Part shown: positions 1-8,761 of the stretch, piece by piece
Layout of the letters: each line of letters begins with the position of its first letter
Position numbering within the stretch: position 1 is the stretch's first letter
DNA from: Clostridium saccharobutylicum DSM 13864
GTDB lineage: Bacteria > Bacillota > Clostridia > Clostridiales > Clostridiaceae
Direction: 5' to 3'
Length of the DNA stretch: 64,000 nt
NCBI RefSeq assembly: GCF_000473995.1
Contig: NC_022571.1
Span: forward strand, 3,441,416 to 3,505,415
Notes under the pieces: generated by a model
What the model was told of the DNA's origin: nothing
The model's database searches: none
Seen by the model: only the letters and a program-made list of their open reading frames with translations
Program-made: the position numbers and the translations under genes

Positions 1-60
1 TATATATACATTTTTATGATATAATTTTGTATGAAAATATAATAAGTGAGGTATTTAACA

Positions 61-468
61 ATGGAACATATAGCTTCAATTTTTAATAAAAAAAAGCTAA
101 AATTAACCCCACAAAGACTTGCTGTATATAACTATCTAATAAATACTACTGCTCATCCTTCTGCAGATACTATTTATACAGATATTCATGTTCAATACCC
201 AACTATGAGCTTAGCTACAGTTTATAAAGCATTAAAGACATTAGTAGAAGTAGGGTTAATTCAAGAACTAAACGTTGGAGAAGGTAATTTTAGATATGAT
301 GGAAATCCAACTCCTCATCTCCACCTACAGTGTTTGACTTGTGGGAAAGTTGATGATTTTAATAATTTTTCACTTGACAATCTTAATTCTTTAGCACAGG
401 AACATACTGACTATGAAATAGTCTCTAATAAAGTTTATTTCTATGGCTATTGTAAAAATTGTCAATAA
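61..468 (+). CDS. perR: PerR/Fur-family metal-dependent repressor
   Basis: A 135-residue Fur-superfamily repressor. The N-terminal half is the winged helix (LTPQRLAVYNYL near residue 15, then SLATVYKALKTL near 50). The C-terminal half is the metal-binding dimerisation domain. Two CxxC pairs (C91/C94 and C131/C134) form the structural zinc site. H32, D80, H86, H88 and an Asp near 99 match the PerR regulatory metal ligands; an Asp rather than Glu at the last position favours PerR (peroxide sensing by Fe-catalysed His oxidation) over Fur. I chose ATG at 61 because the in-frame GTG at 46 forms part of the ribosome binding site GTGAGG. A TATAAT at 20-25 is a likely -10. PerR is fairly sure; Fur or Zur cannot be fully excluded. 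Confidence 0.85.
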   Translation: MEHIASIFNKKKLKLTPQRLAVYNYLINTTAHPSADTIYTDIHVQYPTMSLATVYKALKTLVEVGLIQELNVGEGNFRYDGNPTPHLHLQCLTCGKVDDFNNFSLDNLNSLAQEHTDYEIVSNKVYFYGYCKNCQ

Positions 469-479
469 CATTTAATTTT

Positions 480-529
480 GGCTATAATTTAAATAATATA
501 TTTTTTATTATTTAAATTATAGCCTTTTT
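480..529 (+). terminator. Rho-independent terminator after the PerR gene
   Basis: An almost perfect 19-bp stem (left arm 480-498, right arm 506-524, GGC at the base) with a 7-nt loop, followed by TTTTT. It lies 11 bases after the stop codon. Confidence 0.85.
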
Positions 530-579
530 GCATAATATACACCTCATTATTCACATATAATTTATTGAGGTGATATGCA

Positions 580-1506
580 ATGAAAATATTAATATTAAAG
601 AAAAAAATTATAATAAATATAATTGTTATAACATGCCTACTGTTTTTATTCCTTGTAGTATTTTACTTAACTTCAAGTAAATTTACTTCAATCCAGACTA
701 TTTATCCCTTAAATTTTTCTAAAGATATTCAATATGATCTTACAGGTGATGGTGTTAAAGATACTATAGAAACTATAGATGGTCAAAACCAAATTGATTT
801 TAATATAAAATCTCTTGACAAAGACTATTATCTATCTAAACAAATTAATAATAAAATACTTTTTACTATTAATAATCATTGGTCACCTAAAGTTTTTATT
901 CATGATATTTCTAGAGATTCTATACCAGAAATTATTATTCAAGGTTCAAAAAATAATAAAAGTGTAAACTATATATTTAGCTGGGATAAGAAAAAATTTT
1001 CCTTAATATCTTCAACTAATAAAAATATTTTAGGTATATTAGATTGTAAAAACACAAAAACACCTCAGTGTTACTCAATATCTTCTAGTGAAGGTATAAG
1101 TTCATTAAATAGCTTCATGCTTATTAATGATAATATATTAGATACAACATCTGAGAATCCTACAGTTCCTTCCTTAGACTCTGTTACAAGTTTTATTAAT
1201 TTAATTGAAATACCTTATAACCTTGACGAAACTCCTGATATATTTACTACTAGCATAAATAGCGATGAATTATCTTTACTTTGGAATTTAGATAAAGATA
1301 ACTTTTCCTATACTTTTCAAAATGCTTTTTTCTATGATTATGAATGGAATAACTCAGGAGAACCAACAGCTATAAAATGGAGATTATCATTCGAAAAAAA
1401 TAAACTTAAAGGCTCTATAAATGATAAAAGTGAATTTGTTATATTAGTAGATGTGGTAAAAAGTAATTCATCCTATAAAATTTCTTCTATACAAAAATCT
1501 AAATAG
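580..1506 (+). CDS. Membrane-anchored extracytoplasmic protein, unknown function
   Basis: A 308-residue protein that I do not recognise as a named family. Residues 1-9 are Lys-rich and residues 10-32 form one hydrophobic segment (IIINIIVITCLLFLFLVVFY), so it is probably a signal anchor with the remainder outside the membrane. There is no convincing lipobox. Near residue 50 the motif YDLTGDGVKDTI resembles the calcium-binding loop of FG-GAP/VCBS-type repeats, and a second weaker copy (HDISRDSIPEII) lies near residue 108, so a small beta-propeller-like fold is possible. The start is supported by GAGGTGAT, about 5 bases upstream. It stands alone between a terminator and a group of hairpins, so it is probably monocistronic. 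Confidence 0.7.
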   Translation: MKILILKKKIIINIIVITCLLFLFLVVFYLTSSKFTSIQTIYPLNFSKDIQYDLTGDGVKDTIETIDGQNQIDFNIKSLDKDYYLSKQINNKILFTINNHWSPKVFIHDISRDSIPEIIIQGSKNNKSVNYIFSWDKKKFSLISSTNKNILGILDCKNTKTPQCYSISSSEGISSLNSFMLINDNILDTTSENPTVPSLDSVTSFINLIEIPYNLDETPDIFTTSINSDELSLLWNLDKDNFSYTFQNAFFYDYEWNNSGEPTAIKWRLSFEKNKLKGSINDKSEFVILVDVVKSNSSYKISSIQKSK

Positions 1507-1521
1507 TCTGTAAAAATACAA

Positions 1522-1610
1522 AGGCCGCATATGCGGCCTAAAAGGGGGATGGGGGGTGCTTAATGAAATAAAAATTTATTTCATTAAGCTTGTAGGAGAA
1601 TGCTTTCTCC
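1522..1610. other. Cluster of three strong inverted repeats in an intergenic gap
   Basis: Three separate palindromes follow one another. The first is AGGCCGCATATGCGGCCT (1522-1539), unusually GC-rich for this genome. The second is a 15-bp stem GCTTAATGAAATAAA with its complement (1558-1589). The third is GGAGAA-TGCT-TTCTCC (1595-1610). A purine tract AAAAGGGGGATGGGGGG lies between the first two. On the minus strand the first palindrome is followed by TTTGTATTTTT, so it could terminate transcription from the gene at 1690-2316. The other two have no U-tract and are unexplained. Confidence 0.6.
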
Positions 1611-1689
1611 ATTACATTAATATTCTTACCAAAATTTCTTTTTCTATACACCATATTGAAATTTTTCATAATCAAAACTTTTTAGTTTT

Positions 1690-2316
1690 TTAAACATCTT
1701 TAAATGCTCCAGAATTATACAATTCTATTATTTTATCTATAAATTTTATTTTATCAGGATGAACATAACACCTTAAAGACATTAAAAATTGTAAATCAGC
1801 ATCATTCTTCTTATCATTTTTAATATTAGTACTCTTTTTATCATTTTTGCTATCAGCCTTTTTACCTAAATTATTAGTATTCGTATTTTTAATATTCTTA
1901 TTCTTATTTTCATTTTTATTATTTATATTACTAGTATTCATATTAGTATTCATATTAGAATTATTATTTATATTGTTACTGTTATTAGGATATGGATTCA
2001 TGTTGGGATTAAAATTAGAATTCACATTTGAATTCATGTCATTATTCGAATTATTTTTATTATTTCCTTGCATAAAATTATTATCTAAATTTAAACCTAC
2101 CATTTGAGCTAATGGTCCTAAGTTATTTAAATTGAATCCATTTGTATTCATTGAAGCTAACATATTTCCCATATTATTCATATCAAAATTTCCCCCAAGC
2201 AATCCAATTAACTGCATTGGATCTATACCAAAAGGATTATTATTGATATTATTACTACTTTTAGCATTAACATCATTCATAACCGGCTCTTGTTCTCTAT
2301 GTTTATGCTTAGCCAT
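1690..2316 (-). CDS. Asn/Met-rich low-complexity protein, unknown
   Basis: A 208-residue hypothetical protein. The start is ATG at 2316; the in-frame TTG farther upstream (2331) overlaps the GGGAGGA ribosome binding site and is not used. After a basic leader (MAKHKHREQEP) there is a hydrophobic part with FGIDPMQLIGLLGGNF near residue 32. A long Asn/Met/Ser-rich stretch (about residues 85-160) is followed by a Lys/Asn linker. The C-terminus (LQFLMSLRCYVHPDKIKFIDKIIELYNSG) looks like a compact helical domain and is the only part likely to be conserved. It sits upstream on the map of two poly-cysteine genes on the same strand; such low-complexity groups are often spore-surface proteins, but that is inference only. 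Confidence 0.65.
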   Translation of the reverse strand: MAKHKHREQEPVMNDVNAKSSNNINNNPFGIDPMQLIGLLGGNFDMNNMGNMLASMNTNGFNLNNLGPLAQMVGLNLDNNFMQGNNKNNSNNDMNSNVNSNFNPNMNPYPNNSNNINNNSNMNTNMNTSNINNKNENKNKNIKNTNTNNLGKKADSKNDKKSTNIKNDKKNDADLQFLMSLRCYVHPDKIKFIDKIIELYNSGAFKDV

Positions 2317-2367
2317 TAAAAATCCTCCCAATTAAATTACCTCTTTTTAATATATGTACTTGAATTT

Positions 2368-2417
2368 AAAAATGTTTATATTTTTAAACATTTTTTTGGA
2401 GGGCTTAAAAGCCCTCC
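2368..2417 (-). terminator. Tandem hairpins after the 88-residue Cys-rich gene
   Basis: Reading the minus strand, GGAGGGC-TTTTAA-GCCCTCC (2417-2398) comes 10 bases after the stop codon. It is followed by A residues and then by a second AT-rich hairpin (arms 2385-2395 and 2368-2378) that ends in a run of T. The second hairpin can act as terminator; the first alone lacks a U-tract on this strand. Confidence 0.5.
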
Positions 2418-2427
2418 ATCCACTATT

Positions 2428-2694
2428 TTAGCAGCAACAGCTTCCCATTCCTTTTCCAGAACCGCATAAGCATCCGCCGAATAGTATAAATAGTAAAATA
2501 ATTAAATATGATGAACTACAATTTAATAATCCTGATCCACATGCAATTAATAAGAAAATGATTGGTGCAAGACCACATCCGCCTCCTAAAAATCCCATAC
2601 CCGGATTACTGTGTTCACAACAGCATACATCCTGCTCTTTTCTTTCACAGCAGCATTTCTTTTCGCAGCAACATTTATTCTTCTTTTTAGACAT
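2428..2694 (-). CDS. Small poly-cysteine membrane-like protein
   Basis: An 88-residue protein with three Cys-Cys-Cys clusters in the basic N-terminal part (NKCCCEKKCCCERKEQDVCC), a Gly/Cys turn, two hydrophobic stretches (about residues 42-57 and 62-75) and a C-terminal GSCCC. About a quarter of the first 30 residues are cysteine. It belongs with the next gene: both carry CCCE(R/K/H) boxes and Gly/Cys linkers. Database records for similar clostridial proteins carry the label 'chorion class high-cysteine protein', which gives no function. Metal binding or cross-linking in a spore or cell-surface layer is possible. The ribosome binding site GGAGAGAT supports the start. Confidence 0.7.
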   Translation of the reverse strand: MSKKKNKCCCEKKCCCERKEQDVCCCEHSNPGMGFLGGGCGLAPIIFLLIACGSGLLNCSSSYLIILLFILFGGCLCGSGKGMGSCCC

Positions 2695-2725
2695 ATTTAT
2701 CTCTCCTTCCTAAAAATTAAGAATT

Positions 2726-3196
2726 CTAACAACTAAAATTGCTATTTCCACAACAATTTAGACCGCCTATATTACCAAAACCTCCGCAGCCACCTACGTT
2801 TCTACCGAATCCATTACAAAGGAATAAGATTACTAATAAGAATAGATATGCAGTACAATTATTTAACAATCCACTATTTAATAATCCACCTCCATAATTT
2901 CCACCACAACCGCAGCAATCATCATGTTTTCTTTCACAGCAGCAAGCATTATTATTTCCACCATAGCCACCTGTTAATCCACTTCTACCACAACCGCAAT
3001 AAAATAATATCAATAATATCCAAATCCAGCTATTCAATCCACAACCACAACCATTAAAGCCACCAAATCCACAATTTCCACCGAAGCTAGGTCCTCCAAT
3101 ACCAGGTCCTTCACAACAGCAGTTGTTATTAGACATTGATTCACAGCCACTATCATCGCATGAATTTAAGCCATTTAGGATGTCATTCATCTCCAT
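2726..3196 (-). CDS. Gly/Cys-rich high-cysteine protein
   Basis: A 156-residue protein with repeated Gly-Cys-Phe-Asn patches (GGNCGFGGFNGCGCG) and CCCE boxes identical in style to its downstream neighbour. Two hydrophobic segments (SWIWILLILFY near residue 62 and TAYLFLLVILFLC near residue 119) each sit between Gly/Cys blocks, suggesting an internal duplication. I start it at ATG 3196 (MEMNDILNG), 8 bases after AAGGAGGAA; an upstream in-frame extension has no signal. Only 31 bases separate it from the 88-residue gene, so the two are probably co-transcribed. Function unknown; a spore or envelope structural role is inference from composition. Confidence 0.7.
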   Translation of the reverse strand: MEMNDILNGLNSCDDSGCESMSNNNCCCEGPGIGGPSFGGNCGFGGFNGCGCGLNSWIWILLILFYCGCGRSGLTGGYGGNNNACCCERKHDDCCGCGGNYGGGLLNSGLLNNCTAYLFLLVILFLCNGFGRNVGGCGGFGNIGGLNCCGNSNFSC

Positions 3197-3319
3197 ATTT
3201 ATTCCTCCTTGGAAATATTTTTTCTTTTTTATACTATATACTATTCTCAACGAGAATTTTTGACACTGCTTTTCTTAAAATTATACTTATAGATAAATTA
3301 CTTAAATGTTTTTTTAATC

Positions 3320-3348
3320 AAAAAACCCGTAAAGTATAACTTTACGGG
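3320..3348 (-). terminator. Terminator for the engB end of the lon-engB unit
   Basis: CCCGTAAAG (3326-3334), 5-nt loop, CTTTACGGG (3340-3348). On the minus strand it is followed by TTTTTT. It lies beyond a family A repeat that abuts engB. Confidence 0.75.
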
Positions 3349-3363
3349 AAATTTCAAATATTA

Positions 3364-3500
3364 TTTAGACACATAAAATAACAAGTCCAAAATGCCATGA
3401 TTATTTTCATCAGACAAGTAAGCAGATTGGTCTCATAGCGAACCTATTATTATATTATGCTTATGAAAAATAGACTTGTTATTTTTTGATTATGCCTTAT
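3364..3500. repeat. Family A palindromic element, copy A1
   Basis: Left end TTTAGACACATAAAATAACA, right end the inverse (ACTTGTTATTTTTTGATTAT then GCCTTAT). Inside is TCAGACAAGTAAGCAGATT, shared with the copy at 55 kb. The right end touches the engB stop codon. Confidence 0.75.
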
Positions 3501-4096
3501 TAATCAATATCAGTTGCAAATTCTAAAAAAAGATTATTAACTAACTCTTCTGTTCCATTTTTCTTTAAAGATGAATAAAAATATAATTTATCATCTTTAT
3601 TTAACTGTAATGTTTCTCTTATTAATTTTTCACTTTTTTTGAATTCAGAGTTTTTAAGCTTATCACTTTTTGTTGCAACTACTACAACATTATAATTAAA
3701 ATGCTTAGCCCATTCATACATCATTATATCATCGCCAGTTGGCTTATGTCTCGAATCTACAAGTAGCACTATTCTTTTCAATTCATCTCTATCAGTTAAA
3801 TATGTTTCTATAGTCTTTCCCCAGGTATCCTTTTCAGACTTAGATACTTTAGCATATCCATATCCAGGTAAATCAACTAAATAAAAATCATTATTAATAA
3901 GGAAAAAATTTACTAATCGTGTTTTTCCTGGTGTTTGACTAACCTTAGCCAATTTCTTCCTGTTAGTCAAAGAATTTATCAAAGAACTCTTTCCAACGTT
4001 CGATCTTCCAACAAAAGCAACTTCTGCCCTATTATCCGAAGGATATTGATTTCTTTTCACTGCAGAAATAATAAATTCTGATTGTTTAATTCTCAT
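3500..4096 (-). CDS. engB: Ribosome biogenesis GTPase EngB (YsxC/YihA)
   Basis: A 198-residue TrmE-Era-EngA-YihA-type GTPase needed for late 50S ribosomal subunit assembly. Motifs in order: G1 GRSNVGKSS near residue 30, G2 TPGKTR near 56, G3 DLPGYG near 74, G4 TKSD near 141 and G5-like YFYSSLKK near 173. Length is normal for the family. The start ATG at 4096 follows GGGGAGG; a TTG farther upstream overlaps that site. It overlaps the end of lon by 11 bases, so it is translationally coupled to lon, an arrangement also found in other Firmicutes. Confidence 0.95.
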   Translation of the reverse strand: MRIKQSEFIISAVKRNQYPSDNRAEVAFVGRSNVGKSSLINSLTNRKKLAKVSQTPGKTRLVNFFLINNDFYLVDLPGYGYAKVSKSEKDTWGKTIETYLTDRDELKRIVLLVDSRHKPTGDDIMMYEWAKHFNYNVVVVATKSDKLKNSEFKKSEKLIRETLQLNKDDKLYFYSSLKKNGTEELVNNLFLEFATDID

Positions 4097-6413
4097 TAGT
4101 ATCCTCCCCAATTAACGCATTTTTCAATACCTCATTTACTTCTTTAGCTGAAATAATATTTAAACTACTTCTGATTGAAGCCGGTATCTTATCTATATCT
4201 TTTTCATTTTCCTTTGGAATTATTATAGTATCTACACCTGCTCTAAATGCTGCTAATGATTTTTCCTTCAATCCACCAATTGGAAGTACTCTACCTGTTA
4301 GTGTAACTTCTCCAGTCATTGCAACATTATGCTTAACTTTCTTACCAGATAATGCTGATACAAGTGCTGTTACCATAGTAACACCTGCTGACGGACCATC
4401 CTTAGGTACTGCGCCCTCTGGTGCATGTATATGGATATCCTTTTCTTTATAGAAAGTTTCATTAATACCAAACTTAGCAGCATTTGCTCTTACATAACTA
4501 TATGCTGTTTTAGCTGACTCTTGCATAACCTCTCCAAGCTTTCCTGTAAGTTGAAGTTTTCCTGATCCAGTCATGGCAGTAGCTTCTATAGGAAGTGTAT
4601 CTCCGCCATAAGCTGTCCATGCCATTCCATTTACTACTCCCACTTTATCGAACTCATCAATTTTATCAAAATCAAATAGTCTTTTTCCCAAAAGTGTTTC
4701 AACCATCTTTTTATCAATTATAAGTTCTTTTTGATTTTTCTTTAGCATTTCTGCCAATCCTTTTCTTATAGCTGAGCCTACTTTTCTTTCAAGTCCACGA
4801 ACTCCAGATTCTCTTGTATATCCCTCTATAATTTCTGTAATCGCAGAATCTTCTACCTTTATTGTATCCTTTGGAATATCTAATTCCTTAAATATTTTAA
4901 CTAGCAAATGATTCTTAGCAATATTAAACTTTTCTTCATAAGTATATCCAGAGACTTCAATGACTTCCATTCTATCTAAAAGTGGTCTTGGTATAGTTTC
5001 TAAGGTATTTGCTGTAGCTATAAACATTACTTTAGATAAATTCATAGGAACTTCTAAATAACTATCTCTAAATTCCTTGTTTTGTTCACTATCTAAAATC
5101 TCTAACAGAGCATCAGATGGGTCTCCCTTATAAGAAGAATTTATCTTGTCTATCTCATCAAATAACATTAGTGGATTCATTGATTTAGCATCTTTCATTG
5201 CATAAACAATTCTACCTGGAATAGCTCCAACATAAGTCTTTCTATGACCTCTAATTTCCGCTTCATCCTTTAATCCACCCAAAGAAATCCTTGTATATTT
5301 TCTATTTATAGCATGAGCTATAGATCTTGCTATAGATGTTTTTCCTACACCTGGAGGTCCGACTAAACATAAAATAGGACCTTTTGGTGACTTACTAAAT
5401 TGCTTTACAGATAGATATTCTATTATTCTATCTTTAACATCATCTAAACCATAATGCTCTTTATCTAGAACATTCCTAGCCTTAATAATATCTATACTTT
5501 CCTTCGTATATTTTCCCCAAGGAATGTTTAACATCCAATCTAAATAAGCTTTTATTACATTACCTTCTGATGATGTTGAATTCATATTTTTCAATCTTGA
5601 TAATTCGTAATTAACTTTTTCTTTAACTTCTTTGCTTAATTTTGCTTTAGATATTTTTTCCTCGTATTTTGCTATTTCCTTTTTATATTCATCATCTTCG
5701 CCTAGTTCTTCTTGAATCGCTTTTAACTGTTCTCTTAAGTAGAATTCCTTTTGTTCTTTAGTAACTATATTCTTCACTTTATTAGCAATTTTTTTCTGAA
5801 TTTTTGCTATAGAAATCTCTGTTTTAATTCTCTCTAAAACCTTTTGGATTCTTTCAATTATATCAGAACTTTCTAGAACTTGTTGTTTTATTTCTTCATC
5901 TGTTATTGCATAAGAAGCTACCATATCAACAAAACTTTCTGGATCTTTTGAAATATCTATTGATTTTATAATCTCTGAATAATTATCTTCGGCAAGTTTA
6001 AGTAATTTTATGAACTCCTTGTCTAAAAATTTTACATAAGCATCTACTTCATCACTTTTAGCTGATTGATTATTCATTGTTGTTACTGAAACCTTTATAT
6101 ATTTTTCCTCTTCCATATATTCAACTATCTCAGCTCTCTCTTTTCCTTCAACAAGAACTCTAATAGTATTATCCGACATTTTAAGGATTTGTTTTATTTT
6201 ACATATAGTTCCAATCGAGTAGATTTCATCTTGACATGGTTCTTCTACTCTAGAATCTTTTTGACCTACAAGAAAGATTTCTTGATTATCTAACATAGCT
6301 TGTTCGATAGCTTCTGTAGATTTTTCTCTTCCTACATCAAAATGTACTACTACATTAGGAAAAACAGTCAATCCTCTTAAAGGAATTAGCGGAATTGTAT
6401 ACAACTTTTTCAT
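4086..6413 (-). CDS. lon: ATP-dependent protease La (Lon)
   Basis: A 775-residue cytoplasmic LonA protease that degrades damaged and short-lived regulatory proteins. Order: N-terminal substrate-binding LON domain ([20 protein letters not shown]), helical linker, AAA+ module with Walker A GPPGVGKT near residue 351, Walker B ([10 protein letters not shown]), then the protease domain with catalytic Ser675 in DGPSAGV and Lys718 in GGLKEK. Start ATG 6413 follows GGGGGGA; the ATG six codons upstream overlaps that signal. It overlaps engB downstream. The 340 bases upstream contain no gene, and I saw no CIRCE or other clear heat-shock operator there. Confidence 0.96.
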   Translation of the reverse strand: MKKLYTIPLIPLRGLTVFPNVVVHFDVGREKSTEAIEQAMLDNQEIFLVGQKDSRVEEPCQDEIYSIGTICKIKQILKMSDNTIRVLVEGKERAEIVEYMEEEKYIKVSVTTMNNQSAKSDEVDAYVKFLDKEFIKLLKLAEDNYSEIIKSIDISKDPESFVDMVASYAITDEEIKQQVLESSDIIERIQKVLERIKTEISIAKIQKKIANKVKNIVTKEQKEFYLREQLKAIQEELGEDDEYKKEIAKYEEKISKAKLSKEVKEKVNYELSRLKNMNSTSSEGNVIKAYLDWMLNIPWGKYTKESIDIIKARNVLDKEHYGLDDVKDRIIEYLSVKQFSKSPKGPILCLVGPPGVGKTSIARSIAHAINRKYTRISLGGLKDEAEIRGHRKTYVGAIPGRIVYAMKDAKSMNPLMLFDEIDKINSSYKGDPSDALLEILDSEQNKEFRDSYLEVPMNLSKVMFIATANTLETIPRPLLDRMEVIEVSGYTYEEKFNIAKNHLLVKIFKELDIPKDTIKVEDSAITEIIEGYTRESGVRGLERKVGSAIRKGLAEMLKKNQKELIIDKKMVETLLGKRLFDFDKIDEFDKVGVVNGMAWTAYGGDTLPIEATAMTGSGKLQLTGKLGEVMQESAKTAYSYVRANAAKFGINETFYKEKDIHIHAPEGAVPKDGPSAGVTMVTALVSALSGKKVKHNVAMTGEVTLTGRVLPIGGLKEKSLAAFRAGVDTIIIPKENEKDIDKIPASIRSSLNIISAKEVNEVLKNALIGEDTNEN

Positions 6414-6753
6414 AGTACTATTTCCCCCCATTATAATTACATTATTTATTTTAATTTTAAAATAATAATAAAATAATACTTTTATATTATTTCTAAATAT
6501 GCATTATCTAGTATACACATAATACATAACTTTTTCAATCATTCTGTATATAAAAAGATTACTATTATAGCGCATATTTTATGCAAGTATTTAAAATTTC
6601 TTTACATATTGAATTATTATTAATATAATGCTGTTCAAAGAAAAAGGTATGAAGCTAAAAAAACTTATTATCTTCACCCTTTATCTTATATTAAATTAAA
6701 TTATATATTTTTATAAATTAAAATTCAACTTTATTTATTTCTGAAATTATTTT
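6414..6753. other. Intergenic gap lonB-lon
   Basis: AT-rich, no ORF of note. A weak imperfect stem (AAAGGTATGAAG near 6645 with CTTCACCCTTT near 6672) may terminate lonB. No repeat family copy is present. Confidence 0.4.
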
Positions 6754-8424
6754 TTATAATACATTACCACCTTGAGCGGATAATATTTCTTTATTATTAT
6801 GGGCCATTTCCTCATCACTCTCAATTGCAATTTTAATAACATCTTTAAAATTTGTTACCGGAATAATTTCTATTTCTCCTATTTCACTTAAAGAGTCATC
6901 ATAATTATCTTGTGGAATAATTACTTTCTGTGCTCCACCTTTAATTGCTGCGGATATTTTAGCCTTTACTCCACCAATTGGTTTTACAGATCCTAATATG
7001 CTTATTTCACCTGTCATTGCAACAAATCTATTTACCTTTTTCTGCTTTATTGCACTATATATAGCTGTTGCAATACTTATCCCAGCTGAAGGTCCATCTA
7101 CTGGTATTCCACCAGGTATATTAATATGTATATTGTAGTTATCTGTATATAAATCAAATAAATTATCTAGAACAGTAAGTACATTTTGAACCGATGCATA
7201 AGCAGTGCTCTTCATTTTTATTTTTTTCTTATTGTTAGTTATCTCTTCTTCTTCAACTATTCCAGTTATTTTAACTTCTCCTCTTCTATCTTTTACTTTC
7301 TTGCAACTAACTTCAAGTGGCATAATCATTCCTATATTAGCTCCATACACAGCTAATCCGTTAACAACCCCAACTTTTGATTGGTCTGGAATTTTGTTCA
7401 TTATTATCTTAGTATACTGACCATTTTCCAATACCCACTTTACATCATCTAATTTTATTTCTTCTCTCTGCTCATTAATGGTAATCCCTGAAGCTAATTG
7501 TATTAAATTTATAACTTCTCTGCCATTGGTACAATAACGACTAACTTCTTCTACTGCTTTACTATCTATTTTTAATCCTACCTTATTAACAGCATTTATA
7601 GCAATCTTTTTTATTTCCTCTGGCAATAATGCTCTGAAAAATATTTCCACACATCTTGATCTTATTGCTGGAATTATTTCTTCCGGCGACCTTGTTGTTG
7701 CACCTATTAATCTGAAATCTGCTGGAAGACCATTATCAAATATTTCTTTGATATACTTTGGCATATTAGGATCTTCCGGACTATAATAAGAACTATCTAA
7801 AAATACTTTTCTATCTTCTAATACTTTTAAAAGTTTATTTAATTCTATCGGATGAAGTTCTCCTATCTCATCTAAAAACAGAACCCCTCCATGTGCTTTA
7901 GTAACTGCTCCTGGCTTTGGTTGAGGTATTCCTGCAACTCCCAAAGAACCTGCACCTTGATAAATTGGATCATGTACACAGCCTATTAACGGATCTGCTA
8001 TTCCTCTTTCATCAAATCTTAAAGTGGTTGCATCTAATTCAACAAATTTAGAGTTATCTACAAATGGCGATACTGTTGATTTTTTGGCTTCTTCTAAAAC
8101 TAGTCTTGCAGCTGCAGTCTTACCTACCCCTGGTGGACCATATATTATAACATGTTGAGGATTAGGACCACATAGTGCAGCCTTTAAAGCTTTTATACCC
8201 TTTTCCTGTCCTATTATTTCATCAAAAGTACTTGGTCTGCTTTTTTCAGTTAATGGTTCGGATAAAGTTATTTGACGAAGTTTTTTTAAATTATTTAGTT
8301 CTTTTGTATTCTCTTTGTCAATTACAATACTTCTAACTTTTTGAGACTTATTATTAACATTACATAATACATAAACCATAAGAATTAAAACTATTACTTG
8401 TAAAATCATTAATATATTTTCCAT
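6754..8424 (-). CDS. lonB: Membrane-anchored Lon-like protease LonB
   Basis: A 556-residue second Lon-type protease. Residues 5-23 form a transmembrane helix (ILMILQVIVLILMVYVL), so it is membrane-bound with the catalytic part in the cytoplasm. There is no LonA N-terminal domain. The AAA+ module has Walker A GPPGVGKT (96-103) and FLDEIGE Walker B, closer in style to MoxR/sigma-54 activators. The protease domain has Ser446 in DGPSAGI and Lys489 in GGVKAK. In Bacillus the orthologue is made in the forespore under sigma-F; that is family knowledge and no promoter was verified here. The ribosome binding site is weak. Its place between clpX and lon is usual in Firmicutes. Confidence 0.92.
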   Translation of the reverse strand: MENILMILQVIVLILMVYVLCNVNNKSQKVRSIVIDKENTKELNNLKKLRQITLSEPLTEKSRPSTFDEIIGQEKGIKALKAALCGPNPQHVIIYGPPGVGKTAAARLVLEEAKKSTVSPFVDNSKFVELDATTLRFDERGIADPLIGCVHDPIYQGAGSLGVAGIPQPKPGAVTKAHGGVLFLDEIGELHPIELNKLLKVLEDRKVFLDSSYYSPEDPNMPKYIKEIFDNGLPADFRLIGATTRSPEEIIPAIRSRCVEIFFRALLPEEIKKIAINAVNKVGLKIDSKAVEEVSRYCTNGREVINLIQLASGITINEQREEIKLDDVKWVLENGQYTKIIMNKIPDQSKVGVVNGLAVYGANIGMIMPLEVSCKKVKDRRGEVKITGIVEEEEITNNKKKIKMKSTAYASVQNVLTVLDNLFDLYTDNYNIHINIPGGIPVDGPSAGISIATAIYSAIKQKKVNRFVAMTGEISILGSVKPIGGVKAKISAAIKGGAQKVIIPQDNYDDSLSEIGEIEIIPVTNFKDVIKIAIESDEEMAHNNKEILSAQGGNVL

Positions 8425-8707
8425 AATCCATAAATATATTTACATTTTTATTTAGATTATTGTTGTTTAATTCTCTTGTAACAGTGTAAATATATTTTTC
8501 CTCCTTCCATTCTTTCTATTAGTATTATTTACTTAATGTTACAAATATATTCTAAATTACTAAATAATTTTATTCATTTAAAGCAATCTTAAATATAACA
8601 AATGGCTGCACCACATTTAATTAATGATGAATGCTGAAAATAAATGGTTAATGTTTAAGCTCAGAGAGAAAGTCCAAAAATCAAAATTTTTATACTTTTG
8701 CAAGCAT
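8425..8707. other. Intergenic gap clpX-lonB
   Basis: About 280 bases of AT-rich sequence without a supported gene or repeat copy; it should hold the lonB promoter, which I could not pin down. Confidence 0.35.
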
Positions 8708-8752
8708 TAAAAAAACCTAATTTTAATAACTATTAAGTTATTAAAATTAGGT
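8708..8752 (-). terminator. Terminator after clpX
   Basis: A 17-bp perfect stem (8714-8730 with 8736-8752), 5-nt loop, then TTTTTTT on the minus strand. It starts 10 bases after the clpX stop. Confidence 0.9.
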
Positions 8753-8761
8753 TCATATAAT

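Noticed and set aside
2398..2417. GGAGGGC hairpin as a stand-alone terminator
   Set aside because: The T-tract lies on the wrong side for the minus-strand gene (A residues follow the stem); only the adjacent second hairpin has the right polarity.
1847..3339. Plus-strand ORFs opposite the Asn-rich and Cys-rich genes (1847-2107, 2132-2335, 2848-3057, 3136-3339)
   Set aside because: They are antisense shadows of low-complexity codons: Leu/Phe-rich opposite Asn/Lys codons and His/Tyr-rich opposite Gly/Cys codons; none has a ribosome binding site.
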